From the NCBI RefSeq assembly GCF_042648965.1, contig NZ_JBHRYJ010000001.1, positions 1,944,454 through 2,008,453 on the forward strand: a stretch of 64,000 nucleotides of DNA, written 5' to 3'. How positions within the stretch are numbered: position 1 is the stretch's first letter; each line of letters begins with the position of its first letter. Of this stretch, positions 8,617-17,155 are shown one piece after another. A program made the translations under genes and the position numbers. This stretch comes from Ferrovibrio xuzhouensis. Lineage in GTDB: Bacteria > Pseudomonadota > Alphaproteobacteria > Ferrovibrionales > Ferrovibrionaceae. The notes beneath the pieces were generated by a model. That model was not told where the DNA came from, ran no database searches, and saw only the letters and a program-made list of their open reading frames with translations.

Positions 8617-9543
8617 TCACGGCCGCGGCAGTGCGGCGGGATCGATCGCAAACAGCAGCGGGAAAAACGTCGCCCAGGCGCTCCAGCGCTGGCTGCCGGC
8701 TTCGGCAACCGCCCACAGCCGGCCCTGCGCGTCATGGGCCAGATCCTCGATACCGGCCATCGCATCGTACGTCGCAAGGATGCGGCCGTCATGCGCATCG
8801 AGTTTGTAGAGATGTCCGCCCTTGCCGTTGCTGGCGCTGATCCATAACTGGCCTTCGGCATCGAAGGTGGCGCCCTGGGCGAAGGCCGGGATCGCGATAT
8901 GCCGCGTCGTCTCGGCCTCGGTCATCGGCGTCTTGCTGCCGGTGAAGATTTTCGCCGGATCGGCGGCGAAGATCTGCGACGGGCCCTCGCGGTGGAAGCG
9001 GCCGAACCACAGATAGGTGCCGTCGAAGGCGAGCAGGTTGCTGCCGGGCTGGCCGCCGCCTTCGGCGAGCCTGCGCGGTTCGCCGGCGGGCACCGCGCGG
9101 CCGGCCTGCAGCGAGCGGCCGAGATCGAAGACGAACAGCGCGCGGCTGTTGTCGGCGACATAGAGCAGGCCGCCATCGGGGGTTGCCGCCAGGCCGTCGG
9201 CATGGCCGATGGCGGCGGGCAGCTCGAAGCCGCCGATCACCGCGCCGTTCTGCGGATCGACGGCGAAGACCTTCGCCGCGCCGCGGTTGATGGTCTTGTC
9301 CGTGCTGTGATACGCGCCGACGAACAGCGTGCCGCGCGCGATGGTCAGGCCTTGCGGCACATAGCCGTCGTTCAGCCCCGGCGCCCAGTGGCGCAAGCGG
9401 ATCGCGCCGTCGAGCGGCGTGGCCGACAGCGCGCGGTCGGTATAACGCGGTGCCGCGCCGCCGATCTGCTGGGCACGGCCCGGACCGGCAGCAAGCAGCG
9501 TCAGGCCCGTCAGCAACAGGGCGGCAAGGCGGCGGAGCATCAT
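8617..9543 (-). CDS. exported beta-propeller-like protein
   Basis: A 308-residue exported protein: signal peptide (RLAALLLTGLTLLAAGPGRAQ), then repeated strand motifs typical of SMP-30/NHL-like propellers (LFVGAYHSTD, LLYVADNSRALFVFD, LWFGRFHREG, LWISASNGKGGHLYKLD, LWAVAEAGSQRW). It probably folds as a six-bladed propeller in the periplasm; the ligand or enzyme activity is not apparent. Two adjacent ATGs (9543 and 9540) are both possible. It ends 7 bp from the PAS_5 gene in convergent orientation and starts divergently from sppA. Confidence 0.75.
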   Translation of the reverse strand: MMLRRLAALLLTGLTLLAAGPGRAQQIGGAAPRYTDRALSATPLDGAIRLRHWAPGLNDGYVPQGLTIARGTLFVGAYHSTDKTINRGAAKVFAVDPQNGAVIGGFELPAAIGHADGLAATPDGGLLYVADNSRALFVFDLGRSLQAGRAVPAGEPRRLAEGGGQPGSNLLAFDGTYLWFGRFHREGPSQIFAADPAKIFTGSKTPMTEAETTRHIAIPAFAQGATFDAEGQLWISASNGKGGHLYKLDAHDGRILATYDAMAGIEDLAHDAQGRLWAVAEAGSQRWSAWATFFPLLFAIDPAALPRP

Positions 9544-9674
9544 GGCGGGAACCCGGCGGCAGGGAGGGACAAAGGCACCGGCCCCGTTCCTACGCTGCCG
9601 CCGGCGGGCTGGCAATCGCTGTTGCCTGGCCGGCGCAGCTTGGCATTTCGCAGGCCAGCGCTTACCCTGCGGCC

Positions 9675-10604
9675 ATGTCCTTCGATACCGATGCCTGGCT
9701 CGAACGCCGCAAGCTGTCCCGTCGCCTCAACTGGTGGCGTTTCATCGCCGTGATCGCGCTGCTGGCGGCCGGCCTCGGCGGCCTGTGGTGGCTCGACCCC
9801 GGCAATGTGATCGGGCGGCGCGAGGATCATGTGGCGCGGCTCGAGATCGCCGGCGTGATCGGCGAGAATCCCTGGTGGGCGAAAAAGCTCAAGGAAGCCG
9901 GCGACGATCCGCATGTGAAGGCGGTGATCATCTATGTGAACAGCCCGGGCGGCAGCACCTATGGCGGCGAGCAGCTCTACACCAACATCCGCAAGCTGGC
10001 GGCGCACAAGCCGGTGGTGGCGGTGATCGGCACGCTCGGCGCCTCGGCCGGCTACATGACGGCGATCGCCGCCGACCGCGTGTTTGCCCGCGAGACCTCG
10101 CTGACCGGCTCGATCGGCGTGCTGTTCCAGACCGCGGAATTCTCCCAGCTGCTCGGCAAGCTCGGCGTCACCGCCGAGAGCATCGCCTCGGGCCCGTTGA
10201 AGGACCAGCCCTCGCCGATCAAGCCGCTGAGCCCGGAGGGGCGCGCCGAACTGCGCCGCATGGTGATGGAAACCTACGACTGGTTCGTCGGCCTGGTCGC
10301 CGAGCGGCGCCAGCTGCCGCGCGACACGGTGCTGAAGCTGGCCGACGGCCGCGTCTATACCGGCCGCGATGCACTCAACCAGGGATTGATAGACCAGCTC
10401 GGCGGCATGGAGGAGGCCCGGGCCTGGCTGGCCGAATCGCGGGCGATTCCGGCCGGCCTGCCGCTGCGCGACATCCCGCCGGAGCCGCCGGCCGAGGGCT
10501 GGCGCGGCATGGCCAGCATGGCCGTTTCTTCCCTCTTTGGAAAAAGCCTTTTCCCCGAACGGCTTAGGCTTGACGGCCTGATTTCCCTTTGGCACCCTGA
10601 GTAG
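9675..10604 (+). CDS. sppA: signal peptide peptidase SppA-type, S49 family
   Basis: Membrane-anchored serine protease that degrades cleaved signal peptides. The 309-residue short form has one transmembrane helix near residues 22-40 and a single S49 domain. Catalytic Ser124 is in LGASAGYM and the general-base Lys176 is in SGPLKDQPSP; VNSPGGS precedes them. ATG 9675 fits the family start (upstream in-frame codons overlap the divergent gene). It sits 45 bp before ihfB. Confidence 0.92.
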   Translation: MSFDTDAWLERRKLSRRLNWWRFIAVIALLAAGLGGLWWLDPGNVIGRREDHVARLEIAGVIGENPWWAKKLKEAGDDPHVKAVIIYVNSPGGSTYGGEQLYTNIRKLAAHKPVVAVIGTLGASAGYMTAIAADRVFARETSLTGSIGVLFQTAEFSQLLGKLGVTAESIASGPLKDQPSPIKPLSPEGRAELRRMVMETYDWFVGLVAERRQLPRDTVLKLADGRVYTGRDALNQGLIDQLGGMEEARAWLAESRAIPAGLPLRDIPPEPPAEGWRGMASMAVSSLFGKSLFPERLRLDGLISLWHPE

Positions 10605-10649
10605 GACACTCAAGGGGGGCGCCCGCCGCCGCTGCGCAGGGAAAAGCCG

Positions 10650-10970
10650 ATGATCAAGTCTGAACTCATCAATCGCCTGGCTGAACGCAATCAGCATCTG
10701 ACACAACGCGACATCGAGCGCATCGTCGGCACCATCTTCGATGAAATCGCCACCGCCCTGTCGCGCGGCGACCGGGTGGAATTGCGCGGTTTCGGGGCGT
10801 TTTCAGTAAAGCGGCGCCCGGCGCGCACCGGTCGCAATCCGCGCACCGGCGCGGCGGTCGAGGTGCAGGAGAAGTTCGTGCCGTTCTTCAAGACCGGCAA
10901 GGAACTGCGCCAGAAACTGAACGGCGGCGTCGATCATCCCGACGACGGCGACGACGACAGCGAAGACTAA
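10650..10970 (+). CDS. ihfB: integration host factor beta subunit
   Basis: Small DNA-bending nucleoid protein that works as a heterodimer with IhfA in replication, recombination and transcription. It shows the HU/IHF fold with MIKSELI, the signature GFGAFSVKRRPARTGRNPRTG and FKTGKELR. The 106 residues include an acidic tail (about 10 Asp/Glu), as in other alphaproteobacterial IhfB. The sppA-ihfB-lapA order is frequent in proteobacteria. Confidence 0.96.
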   Translation: MIKSELINRLAERNQHLTQRDIERIVGTIFDEIATALSRGDRVELRGFGAFSVKRRPARTGRNPRTGAAVEVQEKFVPFFKTGKELRQKLNGGVDHPDDGDDDSED

Positions 10971-10984
10971 GCCGAGGGGGCGCC

Positions 10985-11293
10985 ATGCGCTTTTTGCGCG
11001 GACTGATCGGCGCCGTCCTGCTTGTCCTGCTGGTGGTTTTTGCCGTCGGCAACCGCCAGACCGTCACGATTAACACCGATCCGCTGCCCTTTGCGGTCGA
11101 CCTGCCGCTCTATCTGCTGGTCTTCGTGACGCTTTTTGCCGGCCTCGTGCTGGGTGTGCTGGCCGGGAAGTGGACTGCCTGGGCTGCCGGCCGCCGCCGC
11201 CGGGCGCAACAGCAGGCCGCGGCGCGCACCACGGCGGTGCAAACCCCGGCTGCAACCGGTACGGGCAGCCCGCCGCTGCCGCCGCCGGCCTGA
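10985..11293 (+). CDS. LapA-domain membrane protein
   Basis: A 102-residue inner-membrane protein with two hydrophobic helices (residues about 5-23 and 42-62) separated by a short NRQTVTINTDPLPF loop, the pattern of the LapA (lipopolysaccharide assembly A, DUF1049) family. The C-terminal tail is basic and then Pro/Ala-rich. It starts 14 bp after ihfB and is likely in the same transcript. In E. coli LapA acts with LapB to control LpxC; no lapB is visible here. Confidence 0.8.
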   Translation: MRFLRGLIGAVLLVLLVVFAVGNRQTVTINTDPLPFAVDLPLYLLVFVTLFAGLVLGVLAGKWTAWAAGRRRRAQQQAAARTTAVQTPAATGTGSPPLPPPA

Positions 11294-11315
11294 ATCCCAT
11301 GATCGGACCGATGCG

Positions 11316-12284
11316 ATGACCGAGACGATGCGGATCGTCGAGGCGGCCAGTGTTCATGCCGCCCTGCCCTATGGCCGCCTGGTCGCGGCGCTGCGCGAGG
11401 CGTTTCGCCGCGGCGGTACCGTGCCGCTGCGCAGCCATTACCACATCGATCCCGCGCCCGATGCGCCGGCGGGGACCCATGGCGGCACCCTGCTGGTGAT
11501 GCCGGCCTGGCAGGCCGGGCGGCATATCGGCATCAAGGCGGTCAGCGTGTTTCCCGACAACGGCAGAATCGGCCTGCCCTCGGTGATCGGCGCCTACCTT
11601 CTGTTCGATGCCAATACCGGCCGGCCGCAGGCGGTGATCGACGGCGTGGCGCTGACGCTGCGCCGTACCGCCTGCGCCTCGGCGCTGGCGGCGAATTATC
11701 TGGCGCGCAAGGATGCGCAGCATTTGCTCATGGTCGGTGCCGGTTCGCTGGCACCGCATCTGATCCGGGCCCATTGCGCGGTGCGGCGTTACCGGCGCAT
11801 CGAGATCTGGAATCGCAACCGTGCGCGCGCCGAAGAGATGGCTGAAAGACTCACCGACCTGCAGGCCTCGATTGCCGTGGTCGACGACCTCGAGGCGGCG
11901 GTGCGCGTCGCCGATACGGTGAGTTGCGCCACGCTGAGCCGCGAACCGCTGGTGCGCGGCGAATGGCTCCGGCCCGGCATGCATGTCGATCTCGTCGGCG
12001 GCTTCACGCCGGAGATGCGCGAGGCCGACGATGCCACGCTCGACCGCGCCGAAGTCTGGGTCGATACCCGCGAGGGCGCATTGAAAGAGGCCGGCGATCT
12101 GGTGCAGCCGCTCAAGCACGGCCTGCTGCGGCCGGAAGACGTGCGCGGTGACCTGTTCGAGCTGTGCCGCGACGACGCCTTCGCGCGCAAGGATGACGGC
12201 GAGATCACACTGTTCAAGTCGGTCGGCACCGCGCTGGAAGACCTTGCCGCCGCCGAGATGGTGGTGGAAGGCCTCGCATCATGA
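11316..12284 (+). CDS. ornithine cyclodeaminase / mu-crystallin family NAD(P)-dependent enzyme
   Basis: A 322-residue soluble dehydrogenase of the OCD/mu-crystallin family, which includes ornithine cyclodeaminases, ketimine reductases and alanine dehydrogenases. Seen are the substrate-domain segment GTLLVMPAWQ and GIKAVSVFPDN, the Rossmann motif LMVGAGSLAPHL, and GMHVDLVGGFTPEMRE. The start ATG 11316 lies 22 bp after the lapA-like gene. The paired downstream FAD amine oxidase suggests joint handling of a cyclic imine or amino acid (oxidase makes an imine, this enzyme reduces it, or the reverse). The substrate is not defined. Confidence 0.85.
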   Translation: MTETMRIVEAASVHAALPYGRLVAALREAFRRGGTVPLRSHYHIDPAPDAPAGTHGGTLLVMPAWQAGRHIGIKAVSVFPDNGRIGLPSVIGAYLLFDANTGRPQAVIDGVALTLRRTACASALAANYLARKDAQHLLMVGAGSLAPHLIRAHCAVRRYRRIEIWNRNRARAEEMAERLTDLQASIAVVDDLEAAVRVADTVSCATLSREPLVRGEWLRPGMHVDLVGGFTPEMREADDATLDRAEVWVDTREGALKEAGDLVQPLKHGLLRPEDVRGDLFELCRDDAFARKDDGEITLFKSVGTALEDLAAAEMVVEGLAS

Positions 12285-12294
12285 CGGTGCCGCC

Positions 12295-13467
12295 ATGCTG
12301 AAGGTGATTGTGGTCGGCGGCGGCATCGTCGGCCTGTCGACGGCCTGGGCTTTGCGCCGCCATGGCGCCCAAGTCACCGTGGTTGAGCAGGGGTCTTTGC
12401 CCAACCCGCTCGGCAGTTCGGTCGACCAGCACCGCCTGATCCGTTACGCCTACGGCGCCCAGGCCGGCTATTGCCGTATGGTGCGCGAGGCCTTTCATGC
12501 CTGGGAAGCCGTGTGGCGCGATCTTGGCGCCCGGCTCTACAGCGAGACCGGCACCCTGGTGCTCAGCGGCCCCGGCGATGCCTGGGCGGCGCAGAGCCGT
12601 GCCGTGCTGGACGCCGAACAGGTCGAACATCTCGCCTTCGATGCCGAGACGGTCGTGGGCCGCTGGCCGATGCTGGCCGGCGCGGGCCTCGGCGAGGCCT
12701 ATTACTGCCCGTCCGGCGGCCTGCTGTTCGCCGAGGCGATTGTCGCCGCACTGACCGTGCACCTGCGCGATCGCGGCGTGACCTTTGTGACCAACGCTGC
12801 CGTGCGCGGCGTCGATGCCGCCGCCGGCGCGGTGACACTGGCCGACGGCACGCGGCTGGAGGCGGATCGTGTGCTGGTCGCCGCCGGGGCCTGGACGTCG
12901 CAGCTGCTGCCCGATCTGGCGCCGGTGTCGCGGCCGAGCCGGCAGGTGGTGGTCTATCTGGCACCGTCGGCCGACCTCGTTGCCGCCTGGCATGCGGCGC
13001 CGATGCTGCTGGAAATCGGCGCGGCGAATGATGCCGCCGCCAAGGGCTTCTATCTGGTGCCGCCACGGGTGACCCGCGACGGCATGCGCACCGGGCTCAA
13101 GATCGGCGACCATCGCTTCGGGCCGACCGCCGATCCCGGCGCCGACCGCGAGCCGCGGCAGGACGAGATCGACGCCATCCTCGACAATGCGCGGCACCGG
13201 ATTGCCGATCTCGACCAGTATCGCGTCACCCAGGCCAAGACCTGCTTCTACGATGTGGAAGCGGACGAGCGGTTCCAGCTCACGCCGCTGGGGCCGCGCG
13301 GCTTCGCCTTCTGCGGCACGTCCGGGCACGGCTTCAAGTTCGGGCCGATCATTGGCGCCCGGCTGGCAGCGGTGCTGCTGGAGAAGGCAGAGGTCGAGGC
13401 GACGGCGCGCTGGGCGGCGGGTCACATCATCGACGTTCCGGCCTCGGCATCGGACAGCAGCGGATAG
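12295..13467 (+). CDS. FAD-dependent amine/amino-acid oxidoreductase (DAO family)
   Basis: A 390-residue flavoenzyme with an N-terminal FAD-binding GGGIVGLSTAWAL motif, DRVLVAAGAWTSQLLP mid-protein, and the C-terminal FCGTSGHGFKFGP motif of sarcosine oxidase/MTOX-like enzymes, where the flavin is often covalent through a Cys near the GHGFK loop. ATG 12295 lies 10 bp after the OCD-family gene. Its last 46 bp overlap, on the opposite strand, the end of the VanX-type dipeptidase gene. Confidence 0.87.
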   Translation: MLKVIVVGGGIVGLSTAWALRRHGAQVTVVEQGSLPNPLGSSVDQHRLIRYAYGAQAGYCRMVREAFHAWEAVWRDLGARLYSETGTLVLSGPGDAWAAQSRAVLDAEQVEHLAFDAETVVGRWPMLAGAGLGEAYYCPSGGLLFAEAIVAALTVHLRDRGVTFVTNAAVRGVDAAAGAVTLADGTRLEADRVLVAAGAWTSQLLPDLAPVSRPSRQVVVYLAPSADLVAAWHAAPMLLEIGAANDAAAKGFYLVPPRVTRDGMRTGLKIGDHRFGPTADPGADREPRQDEIDAILDNARHRIADLDQYRVTQAKTCFYDVEADERFQLTPLGPRGFAFCGTSGHGFKFGPIIGARLAAVLLEKAEVEATARWAAGHIIDVPASASDSSG

Positions 13468-13988
13468 CGCCGCGGCTGGAAAAGCTGGTAGTGCCACCAT
13501 TCATTGCGATAGAAGTCCCAGCCGGCCGCGGTCATGATGCCGAGCAGCAGGGCACGGTTGCGCTGCTGCGCGGGGGTGATGTCGAGGCCGCCGTGGAACG
13601 CCAGCGGCGTGAAGGCATCGAATGCGGTGCCCATGTCGAGATCGTTGCCGGCAGCATCGACCAGGGTGAGATCGATGGCGGCACCGCGCGAATGGGGCGA
13701 GCCCTTGCGCGGGTCGGCGAGGAAATTCGGATCGGGATTATGATTCCACAGGGCCCAGGCCGCTTCGGTGGGGCGGAAACCGTCGAACAGCCGCAGGCGC
13801 AGGTCCATCTGCGCGGCGAGCGCAATCGCGCGCGTCAGCAGCCCGGCGGCTTCCGTGTTCAGGTAGCAGGCGGCGCGGCGATAGATCGGCGCGCCGGTCA
13901 GGTTGTCGGCGGTGGCGTAGCGCAGGTCGAGCAGGACCGGAAAGTCCGGCGGAGCGATGGCGACGAGTCCGGCTGCGAGGGAGGCCAT
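13422..13988 (-). CDS. D-alanyl-D-alanine dipeptidase (VanX/DdpX family)
   Basis: Zinc dipeptidase that cleaves D-Ala-D-Ala, here 188 residues. The metal-binding signature is present as SPHSRGAAIDLTL (His and Asp ligands) with the third ligand in NEWWHYQ; DGFRP is the conserved Arg motif. No signal peptide is seen, so it is probably cytoplasmic and used for peptidoglycan dipeptide recycling rather than vancomycin resistance, since no vanHA genes are nearby. The ATG 13988 start removes a non-homologous leader. The 3' end overlaps the convergent oxidase gene by 46 bp. Confidence 0.88.
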   Translation of the reverse strand: MASLAAGLVAIAPPDFPVLLDLRYATADNLTGAPIYRRAACYLNTEAAGLLTRAIALAAQMDLRLRLFDGFRPTEAAWALWNHNPDPNFLADPRKGSPHSRGAAIDLTLVDAAGNDLDMGTAFDAFTPLAFHGGLDITPAQQRNRALLLGIMTAAGWDFYRNEWWHYQLFQPRRYPLLSDAEAGTSMM

Positions 13989-14041
13989 GACGGATACTCC
14001 ATGACGATGCTGCCGCTGTCGTACCATTGCGGGGCCGCGCC

Positions 14042-15211
14042 GTGAAGCTGCTCGCCATCGATACCGCGCTGAATGCCTGCTCGGTCGCCATCGTCGACGG
14101 CACGCCGGACGGCGAATGGCGCGTGCTGGCCCGCGTGGTCTCGCCGGGCGGCAAGGGCAATGCCGAACGCCTGCTGCCGGTGCTGGAACAGGCGCGAGCC
14201 GCCGCCGGCCTCGTACTGGCCGATCTCGACGGCTTCGCCGCCACCATCGGGCCGGGCTCGTTCACCGGCATCCGCACGGCGCTGGCCACCGCGCGCGGAC
14301 TGGCGCTCGCCACCGGCAAGCCGGTGCGCGGGGTGACCACCACGGCGGCGCTGGCGGCTGCGGCGATTGCCGCGCGGTCCGGCCTGCCGGTCGCCGCCGT
14401 GATCGATGCGCGGCGCGGCGAGGTCTACATGCAGGTCTTCGATGCGGCGCAGGTACCGCTGAGCGAGGCCCTGCTGCTGCCTGTCGCCGCGGCTGCGGCG
14501 CGGCTGCCGGCCGGCCCGCTGCTGCTGGTCGGCAGTGGCAGCATCCTGCTGCGGAACGCTGCGCAGCGTGACGACCTTGAGCTGTCGGCGGCGGATCCCG
14601 ATCCCGACCCGGTGCTGGTGGCGCGGCTTGCCATGGCGATGCCGGTGCCGGACCGGCCGCCGGGTCCGCTGTATATCCGGCCGCCCGATGCGGCCCTGCC
14701 GAAACAGGCGCAGCCGCAGGCACGGTTGGCCGTCAGCATCACGCCCTGCGATGCCGCCGCGGCGCCGGTACTGGCCGCGCTGCATGAAGAGGCCTTTGCC
14801 GCTGCGGGGGAAGCCGGCTGGTCGGCCGACAGCCTGGCCCGGCTGCTCGCCATGCCCGGCGGTCTTGCCCTGCTGGCCACCGCCGGCGACCAGCCGGCCG
14901 GTTTCCTGCTGCTGCGGGTCGCGGCCGACGAGGCCGAGATCGTCACGCTCGCCGTGCATCCGCGCCAGCAAAGGCTCGGCGTGGCCCGCGCCCTGCTGCA
15001 GCAGGGCCTCGCCGCTGCCGGCAGCCGGGGTGCCGCCGCCTGCTTTCTTGAGGTAGCCGAGGACAACCGGCCGGCCCGGGCACTCTATGCCGCGCTCGGC
15101 TTTGCCGAGATCGGCCGCCGCCGCGATTATTATGACGGCAAACAAGAAAACGGCGCCGGGCACGTAAAACGACGTGACGCCATCGTAATGAAGCGGGAAA
15201 TCCGCCCCTGA
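14042..15211 (+). CDS. TsaB-RimI fusion: tRNA t6A modification protein with N-acetyltransferase domain
   Basis: A single 389-residue frame carries two proteins usually separate. Residues about 1-215 are TsaB (LLAIDTALNACSVAI, ATIGPGSFTGIRTALATARGLA), the partner of TsaD/TsaE in making threonylcarbamoyl-A37 on tRNAs. Residues about 230-375 are a GNAT domain like RimI, the acetyltransferase of ribosomal protein S18 (VTLAVHPRQQRLGVARALL, EVAEDNRPARALYAALGF, GRRRDYY). No stop codon lies between them. GTG 14042 gives the canonical TsaB start; TTG 14027 is an alternative. In alphaproteobacteria the two genes are usually adjacent, so the fusion is plausible, not an artefact. Confidence 0.9.
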   Translation: MKLLAIDTALNACSVAIVDGTPDGEWRVLARVVSPGGKGNAERLLPVLEQARAAAGLVLADLDGFAATIGPGSFTGIRTALATARGLALATGKPVRGVTTTAALAAAAIAARSGLPVAAVIDARRGEVYMQVFDAAQVPLSEALLLPVAAAAARLPAGPLLLVGSGSILLRNAAQRDDLELSAADPDPDPVLVARLAMAMPVPDRPPGPLYIRPPDAALPKQAQPQARLAVSITPCDAAAAPVLAALHEEAFAAAGEAGWSADSLARLLAMPGGLALLATAGDQPAGFLLLRVAADEAEIVTLAVHPRQQRLGVARALLQQGLAAAGSRGAAACFLEVAEDNRPARALYAALGFAEIGRRRDYYDGKQENGAGHVKRRDAIVMKREIRP

Positions 15212-15315
15212 ATCCTGTGACAACCGAATAATAAGGCCCCGGGGAATCTGGATTTATTACCGGTCGCCGCTATATTACTGCCATTATTTCTTAACGTCCT
15301 GCACGGGAGCCTGTG

Positions 15316-15741
15316 ATGGCCGAGGCCGCCGACAAATCCGAGTTGCTTGCCCTGACGGCCGAGATCGTCGCTGCCCATGTCTCCAACAACAAGCTGGAAG
15401 CCGCCGAGCTGCCCGGCCTGATCCGTCAGGTCTATGGCACGCTGGCCGGTATCGACGGCACCGCCGCGGCCAGTATTGCCGGGCCGGCGGAGAAACTGCA
15501 GCCGGCGGTGCCGATCAAGAAATCGGTGACGCCCGAATTCATCATCTGTCTCGAGGACGGGCAGAAGCTGAAGATGCTGAAGCGGCATCTGATGAGCCAT
15601 TACAACATGACGCCGGAACAATATCGCGAGCGCTGGGGCCTGCCGGCGGATTACCCGATGGTTGCCCCCAATTATGCCTTGCAACGGCAGGTGCTGGCGA
15701 AGAAAATCGGCTTGGGCAAGGGCCGTCGCCGCGGCCGCTGA
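15316..15741 (+). CDS. Ros/MucR family transcriptional regulator
   Basis: A 141-residue H-NS-like regulator of alphaproteobacteria that binds AT-rich, T-A-step sites through a C-terminal zinc-finger-like fold and oligomerises through the N-terminus. The domain begins at CLEDGQKLKMLKRHLMSHYNMT (C78 onward). The usual second zinc Cys is replaced by Asp81, while His91 and His95 remain, a variation known in some Ros/MucR homologues. ATG 15316 has GGGAG 6 bp upstream; GTG 15313 is also possible. The 104-bp upstream gap is unusually AT-rich for this region, as expected for an autoregulated mucR promoter. Confidence 0.92.
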   Translation: MAEAADKSELLALTAEIVAAHVSNNKLEAAELPGLIRQVYGTLAGIDGTAAASIAGPAEKLQPAVPIKKSVTPEFIICLEDGQKLKMLKRHLMSHYNMTPEQYRERWGLPADYPMVAPNYALQRQVLAKKIGLGKGRRRGR

Positions 15742-15848
15742 GGGGCTTGCCTCGTTTGCCGGCAGAGGGTAGGTCACGGGCGTGGCCGCCGGTGGGTGCG
15801 ACACTGTTGCGAAACGATAAAACGAAACGATAAAGAGGCGTCCGGCGC

Positions 15849-16301
15849 ATGAGCAGCCGTCTTGAACAGCTTTGCGAACAGCTCGGCATGCGCATGACCG
15901 ACCAGCGCCGGGTGATTGCGCAGGTCCTGAGCGCGTCGGACGACCATCCGGATGTCGAGGAGCTGCACCATCGCGCTGCCGCCATCGATCCGCGCATCTC
16001 GATCGCCACCGTCTACCGTACGGTGCGCATGTTCGAGGAAAACGGCATTCTCAGCCGGCTCGATCTCGGCGACGGCCGGGCGCGCTACGAGGAAATGCCT
16101 GAATCGCATCACGACCACCTGATCGACACGCGCAGTGGCAAGATCATCGAATTCAACGACCCGGAGATCGAGGCGCTGCAGGAAAAGATCGCCGCCCGGC
16201 TGGGCTATCGGCTGGTCGACCACCGGCTCGAGCTGTTCGGCGTGCCGCTCGACGACAAGGCGGACGGCAGGAAGAGCCCCGGCAAGAAGGACGTGGGCTG
16301 A
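15849..16301 (+). CDS. Fur/Mur family metal-responsive repressor
   Basis: A 150-residue Fur-family regulator: winged helix (ATVYRTVRMFEENG) then a metal-binding dimer domain with the regulatory HHDH site at residues 87-90. The structural Cys motif of enterobacterial Fur is absent (the stretch after HHDHL reads IDTRSGKIIEF), which matches the alphaproteobacterial Fur/Mur branch, where the protein often senses manganese rather than iron. The C-terminal tail is Lys/Asp-rich. It follows mucR by 107 bp and precedes an acyltransferase gene by 9 bp. Confidence 0.92.
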   Translation: MSSRLEQLCEQLGMRMTDQRRVIAQVLSASDDHPDVEELHHRAAAIDPRISIATVYRTVRMFEENGILSRLDLGDGRARYEEMPESHHDHLIDTRSGKIIEFNDPEIEALQEKIAARLGYRLVDHRLELFGVPLDDKADGRKSPGKKDVG

Positions 16302-16310
16302 CCCCCCGCC

Positions 16311-17150
16311 GTGACCATGACCGTTCGCGCCATCGCGACCCTGGCCCTGTTCTTGGCCTGGACGCTGCTGCTCATCCCGCTGCAGATGGTGCTGATCCGC
16401 ATCCACAGCCCGCTGCGCCGTTCCCTGCCGCATTTCTATCATCGCAGCCTCGCCTGGCTGCTGCGGGTCAAGGTGCGCAAGATCGGCGAGCCTTCGGCCG
16501 CGGCGCCGACGCTGTTCGTCTGCAATCATATCTCGTGGCTCGACATCGTCGTTCTCTCGGCCGCACTGCCGGCCAGCTTCATCGCCAAGCAGGAAGTCAA
16601 TGACTGGCCGTTCTTCGGCCTGCTGGCCCGCCTGCAGCGCACGGTCTTTGTCGAGCGCGAGCGGCGTCACCGCACTGTCGAACATCGCGACGAGATGCGC
16701 GAGCGGCTGGAAAGCGGCGACAACCTGATCCTGTTTCCCGAGGGCACTTCGTCGGACGGCCTGCGCATCCAGAGTTTCAAGTCGGCTTTCTTCGCCGCCG
16801 CCGAGCATCCGGTACGCGGCCGGCCGCTGACCGTGCAGCCGGTCAGCCTCGGCTATTCCCAGCTCAACCACATGCCGGTCGGCCGGCGCTGGATGCGCAT
16901 CTTCGCCTGGGTCGGCGACGAGGACCTGGTGCCGCATCTGTGGCGCTTCCTCAAGGTCGGGCCGAGCGAAGCGGTGGTGGAATTCCACCAGCCGGTGACC
17001 ATGGAGAGTTTCGCCTCGCGCAAGGGCATGGCCGCCTGGTGCCACCAGCGGGTGCTGGAAGGCCTCAGTGACATCAATGCCGGCCGCGCCACGCCCGGCC
17101 CGCGCACGCCGGCGCCGGTGTCACACACAACGGCCGCCGCCGCCGACTGA
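16311..17150 (+). CDS. 1-acyl-sn-glycerol-3-phosphate acyltransferase (PlsC family)
   Basis: Membrane-bound acyltransferase, 279 residues, with an N-terminal hydrophobic helix (residues 9-28). The catalytic HX4D motif is His73-Asp78 in CNHISWLD, and the glycerophosphate-binding motif is FPEGTSSDG. It likely makes phosphatidic acid or acylates another lysophospholipid. GTG 16311 is used; ATG 16317 is in frame and equally near. It follows the Fur-type gene by 9 bp, so both may share a transcript. Confidence 0.88.
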   Translation: MTMTVRAIATLALFLAWTLLLIPLQMVLIRIHSPLRRSLPHFYHRSLAWLLRVKVRKIGEPSAAAPTLFVCNHISWLDIVVLSAALPASFIAKQEVNDWPFFGLLARLQRTVFVERERRHRTVEHRDEMRERLESGDNLILFPEGTSSDGLRIQSFKSAFFAAAEHPVRGRPLTVQPVSLGYSQLNHMPVGRRWMRIFAWVGDEDLVPHLWRFLKVGPSEAVVEFHQPVTMESFASRKGMAAWCHQRVLEGLSDINAGRATPGPRTPAPVSHTTAAAAD

Positions 17151-17155
17151 GCAGC

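Noticed and set aside
13422..13988. Vancomycin-resistance role for the VanX-type gene
   Set aside because: No vanH, vanA or vanRS-like genes are near, and Gram-negative DdpX homologues serve in dipeptide recycling.
14042..15211. TsaB-RimI fusion as a pseudogene or frameshift
   Set aside because: Both domains keep all family motifs and the joining linker is ordinary Pro/Ala-rich sequence.
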